64,000 nt of DNA from Azorinus chamasolen (GCA_963576725.1 OY755252.1:58727841-58791840); one strand, 5' to 3'; shown: positions 20,166-30,944, counted from the first letter of the stretch. The notes: a model not told the origin generated them from the sequence alone. Program-made: numbers and translations.

Positions 20166-20388
20166 ATAACCCTTTACTCCATGTAAGAAATAATGACATG
20201 CTGGATACTAATTAGAATAATTGAAACTGTAACACATAATTGTAACAGAAACTGTAGAATCATATCTTTATTATAGCACACGCAAACAGAGCAGACCCTG
20301 ATCAGACGGCTCCAGCAGGAGCCGTCTGATCTGGGTCTACTCTGTTTGCAAAGGCGTAGAAAGGTGTACTTATGGAGTAAAGGGTTAA
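20166..20388. mobile_element. Family A MITE, complete
   Basis: GATAACCCTTTACTCC start, right TTAA. Palindrome 20282-20350: far arm CCTGATC, near arm CCAGATC. Confidence 0.88.
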
Positions 20389-20754
20389 TATTTGCAGAAA
20401 TTTTAACGCTGACGGGTTCTCAATACGGTTATTCACTGAAACATTGCCTTCCGTGCAAATTAATCAAATGCCTTAGCACTCGAGGACACTAAAGAAATTC
20501 CACCAAGGGACAGACATCAGTTATCTCCCTTGAATTACCCCGTTTGAAGTATCTCCCATAAGAGCGTAGCTGAATCAGAATGTAATTAATGTACGCACCG
20601 TGACTAAAGGGGCCTGGAGCAGGAAAAAAAGGATGTTATACTCAGAGGCATATGTATGTATATGTATATGCCTTTGTTATACTAGATGCATGTTAGTGGA
20701 TGTCAGAGTATATTTCAGTATTATTTCACGGCACATATAACCGAATAGAGAAGT

Positions 20755-21162
20755 TTAACCAAATTCCCTCATAGGCTGTTTTAACCCTTCTCTTGCTGAA
20801 TTTTAAAATACATTTCTCCTTCTTTACCCATGCCCTGTTGTATAATTACATATATCTTCACTGTGAAAAAGTATTTCGTTATGCAATCACTGCTGTGGAG
20901 TGCACTGGTTGCACAGTCAACTTGTAAATATTGCAGACCCTGATGAGACTACTCCTGCAGGAGCTGTCTCATCTGGGTCTTCACTATTTACAGGTAGGTA
21001 TATTGACGTGAATAGCAAGCGAAGGGTTAAGATCCAGCATCTTTGAATAAATCTATAGAAAAGAGCATTTACTAGAGAAAAGGAGCGTAGTTCTAAACCC
21101 TTTGTGATAAATAGTTGTTTTAAAGGGTGATTTTAAGGCGACAGTTTGAGGGAATGGGTTAA
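20755..21162. mobile_element. Family B host of nested E, core deleted
   Basis: TTAA, ATTCCCTCATAGGCTGTTT, E insertion, then GCATCTTTGAATAAATCTA; the palindrome is reduced to CCTTTGTGATAAATAG. Confidence 0.78.
20781..21030. mobile_element. Family E MITE, complete, nested in B
   Basis: TTAA flanks. Palindrome 20923-20992. Very similar to the other E copies. Confidence 0.9.
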
Positions 21163-21285
21163 AGCTTACATATGACATAAATCTTCCCCCGCCTAGCCTT
21201 CCACTTTTGTTCCATTTTGGCCATAATAATGTTGCAACCTTTCATATTGAAGCTACGCGCGTGTGTAAGTACGTATCGTTATCTA

Positions 21286-21323
21286 CCCCCCCCCCCTCCC
21301 CCCCCCCACCCCACCCCACCCCG
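21286..21323 (+). repeat. C-rich tract
   Basis: C runs broken by T and A over 38 bp. Confidence 0.9.
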
Positions 21324-21654
21324 AGAGGTTTAACTGAGTTTATTCTGCATTTCAAATGAAAAGTATTTCTGGTGAATACTTCAGTGTTTAACGCCATATT
21401 TGATAATTCCGCATTTTTGGGCACGGTCCGCCCTAGTTTTATTACAAGTTGCATATCTGACAGATCTGTTTCTCTACTGTTTGCCATGGCAATACATTTC
21501 TTCTTTGTGCAAGAATTAAATTAGTAAGTAGTCTTAACGAAAATACTCTTTTATGAATATTTTTCAGGTAGTTGGACATGCAAGATGATTGAAAGTTGTT
21601 CCTCATTAAATGCACCAGGAAATATATATTTTTAGAGTCTAGACAAATGTCACG

Positions 21655-21782
21655 TAAACCCGTAACCGTAGTGACGTATACAAACAGCTTGGATCTAGAT
21701 CAGACGCCGAGTAGCTCGGCGTCTGATCAAGATCCAAGCTGTTTGACACCCAGTATTTACTAATTCTACATCAAAACGTTAA
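21655..21782. mobile_element. Family C2 MITE beside the GPCR donor
   Basis: Palindrome 21681-21746; arms TCTAGATCAGACGCCGAG and its partner TCTTGATC, both changed from GGATCC to GGATCT. Right TTAA 21779, 76 bp from exon 1. Confidence 0.75.
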
Positions 21783-21858
21783 ATAAATACGAATAAAATA
21801 TCAGTAGACGAAAAATTTGTAGACGACAGTTGCATATCTGTCTTCCAAAATGGTATAC

Positions 21859-22588
21859 CTGGACCCGTTGGTGACGTCGGTATATAGGTATTCTCCCGGA
21901 TGAACTGGTGGTGCTGGTAGATTTTCCTCCCTATCCGGTAGTAGAATATTCCTAGCACAACCATACAGATAATACACATGCCCAACTGAGCAACGAAATA
22001 CAGTTTCGGGAAACTTGTGTCTTCGAATTTAGGATCAATGAAGCATTCGTATCCTGTTATATTCTGTACCCCAGTTTCCACTTCCGCTTCGCCATAAACC
22101 AGTATGGCGGGTATAGCAACAAGACATCCGAGGATAGACGCCACAAGACACATTAGTTTTATTTTCGCGGTTGTCATTTCATGTGAAAATGGCGAACAAA
22201 TTCGCCTATGTCTTTCCAGGGCAATTGTTATAACGATAAAAGCCGAACTAACCACGAAGAAAACGTGTAAAAACCGCAACGTCTTGCACGCAGGTTCGGA
22301 TGGAAACATATACGGATAGAGCATACTGACAATTAGCAAGGGTTTCCCAACACTGCAGGCAATAAGATCAATCCAGGCCAACCACAGGATGAAGCACCGG
22401 TGAGTGGATGGGTGGTACTTCAGGGTATAGACGTACAGAACCAGGCCATTACCGAAGAATCCAACGACCATCAAAATTGAAATAAACACGATGGTTGAAA
22501 TGTGCAACTCGACGAGAAGGTCATTCAGCTCCTCCAACGTCACATTACCTTCAAAGTGTCGCCACTCCTTCGGAATTTTCGTATACAT
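21859..22588 (-). CDS. Class A (rhodopsin-like) GPCR, exon 1 (TM1-TM5)
   Basis: First coding exon of a seven-transmembrane receptor acting at the plasma membrane. Seen: residues 1-243 hold TM1 (about 30-54, G46-N47), TM2 (66-90, LAWID with D74 = position 2.50), C101 and C182 (the expected TM3/ECL2 disulphide), TM3 (103-125) ending ERH (125-127) where DRY is usual, TM4 (145-165) and TM5 (197-217). N15-V-T and N176-I-T are glycosylation sequons on the outer side. The exon ends at a CCAG|GTATAC donor in phase 1, which matches the acceptor of exon 2. I chose the ATG at 22588 (A at -3); an in-frame ATG at 22660 would add 24 polar residues. The spliced product is 442 residues, normal for the family. 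The ligand cannot be assigned; the general look is of a peptide-receptor-like orphan. Confidence 0.88.
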
Positions 22589-22660
22589 TTTAATTTTTTT
22601 TATTTGTCTCCCCTTTCCAAAATTTCCGATATTAATACATAGTTCTTGAACAGCACTCAC

Positions 22661-23429
22661 ATGTACTGGACTAAATATGCTGATTTATAATCCTCCATGT
22701 ATATCAGACACAAGTGGTTTGGTCAAGATATCACTGATAGTTACTGCAACAATTGTAATAAAATTGTTCTTTTATCACAATATCTATTGGTTTTTGTCAA
22801 GTCTTTTTTCTTTCATCAAACGCCATAGATTTACCCTTTTATATCTTCTTTCCTACTTACTACTACGACAATCCGACCAAATGAGTGTCATTTGTTTTGA
22901 AAAACGCACATTTGTTTTGTCCTTTCTGCAAGTTCAGTTCTTTTCATAGATAATTTCTAAGATGATTTCAGAACACAGATAATCACAAAGCTGATTTTCT
23001 AGATATTTATTCTAGAAACTGGAACACTTTAATCCACCATTCTTATTACACAATATTGTTATCCTTAATCCAAGCCTCTCTCAGTGACATTAAACACCTG
23101 CCTTTTTTCTCCGACTCAACCTCCGCCGTAATTCATAATTGTTTAAGCAACCTGAAATTCCTATGACAAGGTGTGAATGAGGCAATGGTTGCTTTGACTT
23201 TGGGACTGTTTACATCATCAGTACACAGCCATCCCTGTTTTTTCCAGAATAAAAACAGATTTTTGCGCGGTCTCACGCTGGATAAATCCTGTCATGCGTT
23301 TCAGCTCCCAGCAGACGCGTATGTATTGCTCTTCTGTCTCAGGGATGTGGTACAGTTAGCATAACCTGAAAACACAGCAGAAATAATAACCCAATTAGTA
23401 TAACTCTCTTTCGTATAATTTTGCTCATA
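22661..23429. other. 5' flank of the GPCR, no MITE
   Basis: The longest stretch upstream of the receptor free of recognised elements. No clear TATA box or upstream exon; promoter position unknown. Confidence 0.4.
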
Positions 23430-23618
23430 CAGTAGACCCTGTCTTAAGCGGCCATCAAAAAGATGTCTAATTATGGGTTTGTAAGGCATGTGGTAGCTTA
23501 ATGCAGGTCAAAAGTAATGCAGAAAGCTCCAATAGGAGCTTTCTGCATTATTTTTGCCCTGCATTAAACAATCACTTGCTTTCAATAAAAGAATGACCGT
23601 TTAAGACAGGCTCTGCTG
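23430..23618. mobile_element. Family H MITE, complete
   Basis: TA flanks; CAGTAGACCCTGTCTTAAGC / AAGACAGGCTCTGCTG. Palindrome 23490-23573. Confidence 0.85.
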
Positions 23619-23621
23619 TAT

Positions 23622-23829
23622 TTAATTAATGTTTCGCTGACAAATATTGTCGTCTGCTACAATTTCCGTTTATTTATTTTTCTCCCATTTCCTTTCAAAA
23701 ACCATTACCACAGTAACTAACAGTTTGGATCCTGATGAGACGCCGAGTTGCTCGGCGTCTCATCTGGATCCAAACTGGTTGCGCACTAGCAGGTAATTAC
23801 AGATGCACCATTGCCAGCGAAAGAGTTAA
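23622..23829. mobile_element. Family C MITE, complete
   Basis: TTAA flanks. Palindrome 23718-23780 (CGAGTTGCTCGG apex); GCCAGCGAAAGAGTTAA end shared with the next copy. Confidence 0.85.
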
Positions 23830-24001
23830 ATCTCAAACTTGTAACAATTTTCACTAACTTCCGGTTCGTTCAATCTTTTGAGAAACTCTTGACTGAGTCT
23901 CAAACAGCTTAAATCCTAATGAGACGCTGAGTTACTCGGCATCTCATCTGAGTCGAGGCTGTGTGCAAATGCTAGTTAGATCGCGCCAGTAGGCAAAACG
24001 A
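23826..24001. mobile_element. Family C2 copy, abutting C
   Basis: Starts in the shared TTAA. Palindrome 23901-23964 mutated; ends near GTAGGCAAAACG. Confidence 0.6.
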
Positions 24002-24177
24002 TATTGAACCGCGCCAAGATTTATTAAATTACCTCCACATCGTCAAATTGAAGAGGGCACGGCAGATCAACCGTCTTAACCCATGTACTCCGACAAATGA
24101 TATGTTCTTATGCTGTCTACAAATTTTCTTCATTGGCAATTGTAAAAAATCTTATCCAATCACTACCTAGATTATAG

Positions 24178-24511
24178 TTAACCCTTAAAGTCGTGAATAT
24201 TCATATAAGAAATAATGAGATCGTAAACATTCTAAACTGATATATGAGCACATGAAAGTTTGGCCATGGCAGAGACTGTATAATCAGATCTATATTACAT
24301 GTATTCCATAAAGAAAACAGAGCATGTATTTTATAATGGCATAGAAACACAGAACAGTTCGGCTCAGACAGAAACTGTAGAATCAGATCTAAATCATACC
24401 ATAAGTAAACGGAGCAGACCCTGGTCAGACGGCTCCTACAGGAGCCGTCTGATCTGAGTCTGTTCTGTTTGCAAATGTGTGAAATTAGTGCATCTATGAA
24501 GTAAAGGGTAC
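24178..24511. mobile_element. Family A with duplicated long-arm segment
   Basis: TTAA 24178. The stretch GGCCATGGCAGAGACTGTA...AGATCTATATTA recurs as GGCTCAGACAGAAACTGTAG...; palindrome 24407-24473. Confidence 0.75.
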
Positions 24512-24640
24512 GCAGATACTGTTTCTAATATACGAAGAAATATTGATACAATATGGAAAAGCTGTACAAATTCCAGGCAACTATTTGTTCTGGCGGTTGT
24601 TTTGCTTTGATAAAATATACAAGTACCTACAGTAGAACGT

Positions 24641-25230
24641 CTTTAGTCCTTTTTTCCCTATTGAATATTCATGAAAGAAATAATGACATCATGAATATTC
24701 ATTAGATAAGTTTTTTATAATAGGATATATACATATGATGTTTTGTTATTGGTAGGAACTGTAGAATCAGATATGTTACAATTAAACCCTTTCACCACCA
24801 ATGTCGCCTTTATGCACCACGACAAATAGTGCAGTCCCAGATCAGACGCCGCCTGTTCAAGACGGCGTCTGATCAGGGACTTCGCTTATTGTCTTAATCT
24901 CTATTTCTATACCTGTGCTTTATTCCTTTTAAATTTGCATTTATTTATCTCATTTTCTTATTGTACTAAATGATTTAATAAAATTGGATTGCATACGACA
25001 ATTAGAAATTTGGCGCCAAAAGAGTTAATAAGCAAACAGGATACTCTGATCTGACAGCTTTTATGCGAGCCGTCTGATCATGCGGGTCTGCTCTGTTTGC
25101 TTAAGGAATTTTGTTGGTTTGAAATTACAGTTTCTACTATAGTGAAAACAGTTCCTTTCCATGTTTCATTTTATTGCTTCTGTTCATGAATATGAACGAG
25201 GTGATGGAATCTTGAATGGGAATGGGTAAA
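24641..25230. mobile_element. Family A/A2 with two long arms, nested D
   Basis: Left A long arm to 24781, D inserted, palindrome 25031-25101, then a second, A2-type long arm to GGGAATGGGTAAA instead of a short arm. Confidence 0.65.
24782..25028. mobile_element. Family D MITE, complete, nested
   Basis: TTAA flanks. Palindrome 24822-24890. Confidence 0.87.
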
Positions 25231-25260
25231 ACACGCATCTGTTTCAAAGATCAAGAATAT

Positions 25261-25294
25261 GTTTTTCATTAGTGGTTAATATAGAGAGATATGA
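25261..25294. mobile_element. Solo G-like right end
   Basis: AGTGGTTAATATAGAGAG then ACAGTA. Confidence 0.3.
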
Positions 25295-25507
25295 CAGTAA
25301 CAGCATCGTCCCCGTTCACATATTGTGAAAGAAACAGTTATCTTCGTCTCCTCGATTGTAATAATCAAATTCAATTACATAAGATGCGCTCGTGCAATGA
25401 CGTCATATAGCACTGAATATAGAGTGTACAATAATCACTGTCTAAAGTGATCCCTCGAACGTTTTATTTGTCTATTCTCAAATATATACATTATGAAAAT
25501 TCATGTT

Positions 25508-25893
25508 ACACTGCATTAATATTAATGTAAAAAATAATGACACCATGAATAATAATTAGATGATCATGGCGCATGAGAGCACAGGGAATTTTGCCCATGA
25601 CAGAAACTGTAGAATCAGATGTATATTATTCAGTTAAACCATTCCTGCATATTGACGCCTTTTGACGCTTCTGTAAAAGTCACTTTGTGAAACCATTGTG
25701 ATAAATAGAGCATTTGCTCCTGTGGAGCAAATGCTTATATTATCTCAATGGTTTCAAAACTACACAATTCTGAAAAAAAATCCTTTTCTCTAGTAAATGC
25801 TTCATTTTGGTAGATTTAAGCAAAATATGTTGGATCTAAACATAGCCTATGCAGGAATGGATTAAAAGGCATATTTATGGACTACCGGGTTAA
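25508..25893. mobile_element. Family A, palindrome lost, nested B
   Basis: Long arm to CAGATGTATATTATTCA, B insertion, then AAAGGCATATTTATGG and CGGGTTAA. Confidence 0.65.
25634..25865. mobile_element. Family B MITE, complete, nested in A
   Basis: TTAA flanks. Palindrome 25690-25757 with TGT apex. Confidence 0.87.
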
Positions 25894-26069
25894 ACGACTT
25901 TATGAATATTATTTAGTTCAGGTCGCATTCTGTCTAGGTCTATATTGTTTGCAGTTTTACTAGTGTATATATCCCATAGAATACATTCTATGTACTTATT
26001 ATCTTCACACAAACGATGCAGTTATCCGGGAAATGAATGAGAGGGTTTGAGTGCGAGTGTACTGGCATT

Positions 26070-26122
26070 TGCCAACGACGAAAACCCAGATCATCCTCTG
26101 ACCAGAGTCTGCACTGTTTTTA
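26070..26122. mobile_element. Degenerate F core
   Basis: CCCAGATCATCCTCTGACC then AGAGTCTGCACTGTTT. Confidence 0.4.
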
Positions 26123-26173
26123 ATTTAGACTCATCATGCTTATTATACATATTCGTACTTAATGGACCTTATC

Positions 26174-26383
26174 ATTGACCCATTCCCTCCTACTGACGCC
26201 TCTATAAAAGTCATTTTTGAAATCATTGTGATAAATAGAGCATTTGCTCCATAAGAGCAAATGCTCTACTTATCACAGTGGTTTAAAAAATGCACAACTC
26301 TGAAAGTTTCCTTTTCACTAGTAAATGCTCATTTTCAGTACATTTATTCCAAGAGGTTGGGTCTAAAATAACCTAGGAGTTAA
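26174..26383. mobile_element. Family B MITE
   Basis: TTGA / TTAA flanks, palindrome 26218-26284, CCCATTCCCTCCTACTGACG start. Confidence 0.82.
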
Positions 26384-26540
26384 ACAATGGCGTACTGTGG
26401 CTAATTATCTAATGAAACACTGGTTTAGGCAAAATTGCCGCGGCTATATATATGAATAGACCTCAAAGATAACGAAAACATTCTGGAAATATAGTAGAAT
26501 CTCTTTCAAGCCGCCGCTCAGTACACATAACACACCTGTC

Positions 26541-26794
26541 TTAACAATACACCTAATGAATATTTCATATAATAATTAATATTTAATATAAGAAATGTTG
26601 ACTGTATGAAAATTAAATAGTTGAATATGTCGCACTGGAAATATCTAGCATGGCAGAATCTGTAGTATCACATATATATTATTCCATAAGCAAACAGAGC
26701 AGACCCTGTCCGCACGGCGCCTACAGTATCCGCATGATATGGGTCTACTTTGTTTGCAGATGCGCAAAACGGCGGATCTATGGGATAATGTTAA
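26541..26794. mobile_element. Family A MITE
   Basis: TTAA at both ends; stem 26692-26760 with a mutated apex. Confidence 0.78.
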
Positions 26795-26873
26795 TATAGA
26801 ATGAAACGGATGCAAAAGGCGCAGTTTGGGAGATTCCTGCATTTTCTTCGCCCTATATTATGTTCTGCCTCTC

Positions 26874-27119
26874 TTAACCCTTTCGGCGCCAAATTTCTAA
26901 TTGTCGTCTGCAATCCAAGTTTGTTAAATCATTCAGTAAAATAAGGAAATGAGATAAATAAATGTAAATTTCAAAGGAATAAAGCACATATATAGAAATA
27001 GAGATTGAAACAAATAGTGAAGTCCCTGATCAGACGCCGCCTTGAAAAAGCGGCGTCTGATCTGGGACTGCACTATTTGTCGTGGTGCATTTAGGCGACT
27101 GCGGCAGTGAAAGGGTTAA
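26874..27119. mobile_element. Family D MITE, complete
   Basis: TTAA flanks, long arm left. Palindrome 27011-27080; far CCTGATC, near CCAGATC. Confidence 0.88.
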
Positions 27120-27408
27120 CCAAATACCTCATGGATATTTTATGTAAGAAATATTGACACGGTGAATATTAACTGGTTCACTGAAGAGCTTGCCTTAAGC
27201 TGTCATCAAAAAAAGTCTACTTGTGGGTCTGTAAGGCATGTGGTAGCTTAAGGCAGGTCGGCGCTTTCTGCATTATTTTGCCCTGCATTAAGCAACCACT
27301 TGTTTTAAAGACTCCTTTCTTCAACAAATGAATGGCCGCTTAAGACACGTTATACATGTATTGTACTTTTAACAATGGCACGTGAACACAGAAACTTCTC
27401 TACCTGAG
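27116..27408. mobile_element. Family A fragment, host of nested H
   Basis: Shares TTAA with D. Long arm split by H (27181-27353), resumed CTTTTAACAATGGCACGTG, then cut by the next A. Confidence 0.6.
27181..27353. mobile_element. Family H nested, left stem deleted
   Basis: GCCTTAAGCTGTCATC ... GGCCGCTTAAGACACG; stem reduced to GGCGCTTTCTGCATTA. Confidence 0.65.
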
Positions 27409-27650
27409 TTAATAATTATTTACTATATAAATAGTTATGTAAGAAATAATGACGTCACGAATATTAAATGGCTTATGATTTTATAATGACACGTAAACAC
27501 AAACACTAGAATCAAACCAGTAGAATCTCCCTGTATATAATTCCATAAGCAAACGGGACAGATCCTGATTAGACGGCTCCAGAAGGAACCGTCTGATTCA
27601 GACCTTCTCTGTTTGAAAATTCGTGAAAAAGCGTGCCCATTTGGTAAATC
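27409..27650. mobile_element. Family A copy
   Basis: TTAA; TGACGTCA at 27450-27457; palindrome 27545-27613; right end decayed. Confidence 0.7.
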
Positions 27651-27714
27651 AGAAAATATAACTCTTTAGTGTTTTCGCTTTAGTGAGGCCTAACTGTAAT
27701 GACATACTTTTCTG

Positions 27715-27928
27715 TTAACATTTTATCATACTAAGCGCGACCTGGCTCGCATTTGCAAATAGCTTGGATCCAGATGAGACGCCGAGTAACTCGGCGTCTC
27801 ATCAGGATCCAAGCTGTTTGACACTCGGTCAACAGTTGCTCAAACAGTTGTAAGAATCAGAAGTAAGTAAAAACATGCATTAAAATAGAGTTTTGGCAGA
27901 CATATTTTTTCAGCAGGAGAACGGTTAA
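27715..27928. mobile_element. Family C2 MITE, complete (type copy)
   Basis: TTAA flanks, 214 bp. Palindrome 27754-27821 with CCAGATG near and CCTGATG far; right end CAGCAGGAGAACGG. Confidence 0.85.
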
Positions 27929-28120
27929 TAGCTCATTATGTAGGCAATTCTAACAAGAACGCATTTTGCTTCAATCAGTCAAAATTTGCTGCCACTGTTG
28001 GATTCCGCGATTTACGCTGTTACAAAAATGTCGTCTGCTAGAATTTTTGAAATTTCAACAGTTTGGCTGACGTATGGTTAGGTCAAATTCAAACACCATA
28101 GACCAAGATCGCATGATTAT

Positions 28121-28345
28121 TTAGCCATTCGCTTGCTATTGACGTCAATATACCTATCTGTAAATAGTGAAGACCCAGATGAGACAGCTCCTGCAGGAGC
28201 TGTCTCATCAGGGTCTGCACTATTTACAAGTTGATTGTGCAACCAGTGCACTCCATAGCAGTGATTGCACAGCGAAATACTTGTACACAGTGAAGATATA
28301 TGTAACTATACAACAGGGCAATGGGTAAAGAAGGAGAAAGGTTAA
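28121..28345. mobile_element. Family E MITE, long-arm end shortened
   Basis: TTAG / TTAA; palindrome 28160-28228; lacks the terminal AAAATTCAGCAAGAG part. Confidence 0.85.
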
Positions 28346-28875
28346 GGTGGCAACTGATCAGAATACCTAGTTCTACTGAATAAAATACAATAAGTCTGCT
28401 CTAGTCCATTTATCTTACTCCTATTCGTGATTTGACAAAACAGTGACCGGGTTGCCAAACAGCTTGGATCCTGGCGAAACGCCTAGTTACTTGGCGTCTT
28501 ATCTGAATCCAAGCTACAGTTGTACTTCGATATCTCGAACTCGGATAACTCGAACTACGAGATAACTCGAACTAAAAGTTCGGTCCTTCCAAAATCTTAA
28601 AATAGAGAATTGCTCTAAAATGTATCACTACGCATATCTAGGAAACACATTTCACAGCTTAATGCAGGTCTACAGTAATGCTTGAAGCTCCTACAGGAGC
28701 TTTTAGCATTACTGTAGACCTGCATTAAGCTGTGAACTTAAGAAATTGTCAATATCAGAAATCGGATAGTTCGAACTTCTGTTATCTCGAACTAATTTAA
28801 ATAGTCCCTTGAAGTTCGAGATATCAACTGTATTTGTAAATGTGAGTCAGGTCGCGCTTAGAGCAAGGGGAACAT
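28342..28875. mobile_element. Family C2 host of nested K
   Basis: C2 palindrome 28455-28516 runs into TA, K, then TGTAAATGTGAGTCAGGTCG, the C2 short arm. Confidence 0.7.
28517..28830. mobile_element. Family K MITE, complete, nested in C2 (type copy)
   Basis: TA flanks, 314 bp, CAGTTGTACTTCGATATCTC end and its inverse. GATAACTCGAACT direct repeats; palindrome about 28655-28732. Confidence 0.88.
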
Positions 28876-28898
28876 GGACTCCGCTGACGTCACGCATG

Positions 28899-29110
28899 TT
28901 TAACAATTTTCTCCATTAATGCGCTTTTCTACCTCAACAAACAGAGAAGACACAGATCAGACGACTCCTTTTTGAGCCGTCTGCTTAGGGTCTACATTTT
29001 TTACTTATGAAAAATATACACGTACATGTAGATATAAGTATACAGTTTCTGCCATTATACAAATCCAGTTAGTAAATATTCACGAGATAAGTATTTCATG
29101 AGTATTGATC
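28899..29110. mobile_element. Family A copy, long-arm end lost
   Basis: TTAA, TCTCCATTAATGCGC, palindrome 28939-29001, ends at the poly-G tract. Confidence 0.7.
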
Positions 29111-29111
29111 A

Positions 29112-29543
29112 GGGGGGGGGGGGGGGGGGGGGCGTAGATTTTTATGTTTGATAAATAAATAAATAGTGTGTTTGTAATGCATGTTGAAAACGAGCTTAAT
29201 TGGGTGAGGGAAATAAAACACTCCTACTGAATCATTGTTTTATTGGTTTTTAGTAGATACAGTAAAACCTCTCTATAACGACCACTAATTTACATCAATT
29301 ATTTTGTGTTAAAGACAGGTGGCTGCTTAAAGCAAGGTATAGGTAAAACAGAACGCTCCCATAGGAGACTTTCTCCTTGCTTTAGGCAGTCACCTGCTCT
29401 AAATACCAACTAGTTAACACAATTTAGTGGTCGTTATAGAGAGATTTTACTGTATATAGATCTAAAATATTACTAAAAAGAATTGTTTTGGCAATTTTAG
29501 GGGGCGTAGGCCGGCTCCGCCCCCTCTAAATCCGCGCCTGCGT
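29112..29543. mobile_element. GGGGGCGTAG-type element, host of nested G
   Basis: A 21-bp G run and GGCGTAGATTTTTATG on the left match GGGGGCGTAGGCC and CTAAATCCGCGCCTG on the right in form. Family G lies inside (29260-29452). Confidence 0.45.
29260..29452. mobile_element. Family G MITE, nested
   Basis: TA flanks. The right stem arm has a short deletion after GGAG. Confidence 0.82.
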
Positions 29544-29548
29544 CTTGT

Positions 29549-29620
29549 AGGATCCCTCTGATCTGGGTTAACACTATTTGCAAATAATAATACATACGTA
29601 TCCGGGTTGAAAGGGGTTTA
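29549..29620. mobile_element. Family F right half
   Basis: GATCCCTCTGATCTGGGTTA then the short arm CAAATAATAATACATACG. Confidence 0.45.
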
Positions 29621-29741
29621 AGTAAATGGCCAATATCAAATGTCAAGTACATTGTATGTAGAGCGATTTAGACACAGATTAGACACTAAGTGTCTCATGT
29701 TTGCAATAACCAACGACAGTCAATTGACTATAATCGTGCTG

Positions 29742-30166
29742 CAGTAAAATCTCTCTATAACGGCCACTAAATTGTGTTAGTTAGTTGGTACATGTATTTA
29801 GGGCAAGTAGCTGCTTAAAGCAAGGTGAAAATAAAACAGAACGCTCCTATACCCTTCGCTTGCTATTCACGTCAATATACCTACCTGTAAATAGTGAAGA
29901 CCCAGATGAGACAGCTCCTGCAGGAGCTGTCTCACCAAGGTCTGCACTATTTACAAGTTGATTGTGCAACCAGTGCACTCCAAAGCAGTGATTGCACAGC
30001 GAAATACTTGTACACAGTGACGATATATGTAAATATACAACAGGACATGGGTAAAGAAGGAGAAATGTATTTTAAAACTCAGCAAGAGAAGGGTTAAGCA
30101 GTCATCCGCCTTTAACCCAAAATATACGTGATGTAATTTAGTTGCCGTTATAGAGAGGTTTTACTG
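29742..30166. mobile_element. Family G host of nested E
   Basis: CAGTAAAATCTCTCTATAAC ... left stem to CGCTCCTATA; right stem lost; resumes TTAAGCAGTCATCCGCC and GAGGTTTTACTG. Confidence 0.8.
29848..30096. mobile_element. Family E MITE, nested in the G palindrome
   Basis: Left flank is the G apex TATA, right flank TTAA. Palindrome 29887-29955; otherwise complete. Confidence 0.88.
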
Positions 30167-30168
30167 AT

Positions 30169-30258
30169 GAAACCTAGAGTTAGTTACTTGGTGTCTCATC
30201 TAGATCCAGTATCCTTGACACTCCATTAACACTTTCTGAAAAGATTGAACGAATCCGA
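30169..30258. mobile_element. Family C2 right half
   Basis: AGTTACTTGGTGTCTCATCT arm and the A-rich C2 flank. Confidence 0.5.
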
Positions 30259-30492
30259 ATAACCCTTTCATTCATATAAACGCGTTTTCAAGCATTTGCA
30301 AACAGCGTAAACCCAGATCAGACGGCTCAAAAAGGAGCAGTCTGATCAGGGTCTGCTCTGTTTGCTTATGAAAATATAATACATCTGATTCTACAGTTTC
30401 TACTAATACCAAAATATTCTGTGACATGTGCCACACTACAATAAATAGCTAATGCCATTATTTCAATAAATATGGAACAGGGAAAGGGTTAA
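30259..30492. mobile_element. Family A2 MITE
   Basis: ATAA / TTAA; palindrome 30296-30364; CAGGGAAAGGG end. Confidence 0.83.
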
Positions 30493-30526
30493 GCAAAAAC
30501 TATTATTATATCACAAATATTTTAAC

Positions 30527-30895
30527 GCAGCTTTCAGCACTACTTTCGACCTGCATTATGCTGTCTCATGTGTTTCTAAATATGCGTAGTGATACCTTTT
30601 TACAAATACAGTAAAACCTCTCTATAACGGCCACTAAATTACATTAAGTATTTTGTGTTCAATGCAGGTGGCTTCTTAAAGCAAGATGAAAGTAAAACAG
30701 AACGCTCGTTCTGTTTTACTTTCACCTTGCTTTAAGCAGCCACCTGTCCTAAATAACAAATAATTAACATAATTTAGTGGCCGTTATAGAGAGGTTTAAC
30801 TGTATTCTATATTGTAAATATTGGAATGACCAAACGCTTACTTCGAGTTATCCGAAGTTCGTGTTATCCAAGTTCGAAATATCGAAATTCAACAG
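30527..30895. mobile_element. Family K right half, host of nested G
   Basis: Starts at the apex (CAGCTTTCAGCACTACTTTC), as does the copy at 16911. Split by G, resumed ATTCTATATTGTAAATATTGG. Confidence 0.7.
30609..30802. mobile_element. Family G MITE, nested, apex lost
   Basis: TA flanks; apex is GCTCG-TTC rather than GCTCCTATAGGAGC, giving a tighter palindrome. Confidence 0.85.
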
Positions 30896-30944
30896 CATCT
30901 GATTTTACGTGTTTAATAAAAGCAAAATATCACTTGCTACTCAC

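Larger units (their letters stand above)
16851..21858 (-). other. GPCR intron, 5.0 kb, packed with nested MITEs
   Basis: GT at 21858-21857 and AG at 16852-16851, phase 1. It holds at least 12 MITE copies including five nested composites (16911-17297, 17827-18526, 18680-19119, 20755-21162 and others), so a pre-mRNA would contain several very stable hairpins. I see no further exon in it. Confidence 0.8.

Noticed and set aside
21779..22660. Exon 1 read to its stop codon at 21779
   Set aside because: The region after 21859 lacks TM6/TM7 and follows a good donor whose phase fits exon 2.
23173..23364. 63-codon plus-strand frame upstream of the GPCR
   Set aside because: No known domain, splice sites or convincing start context.
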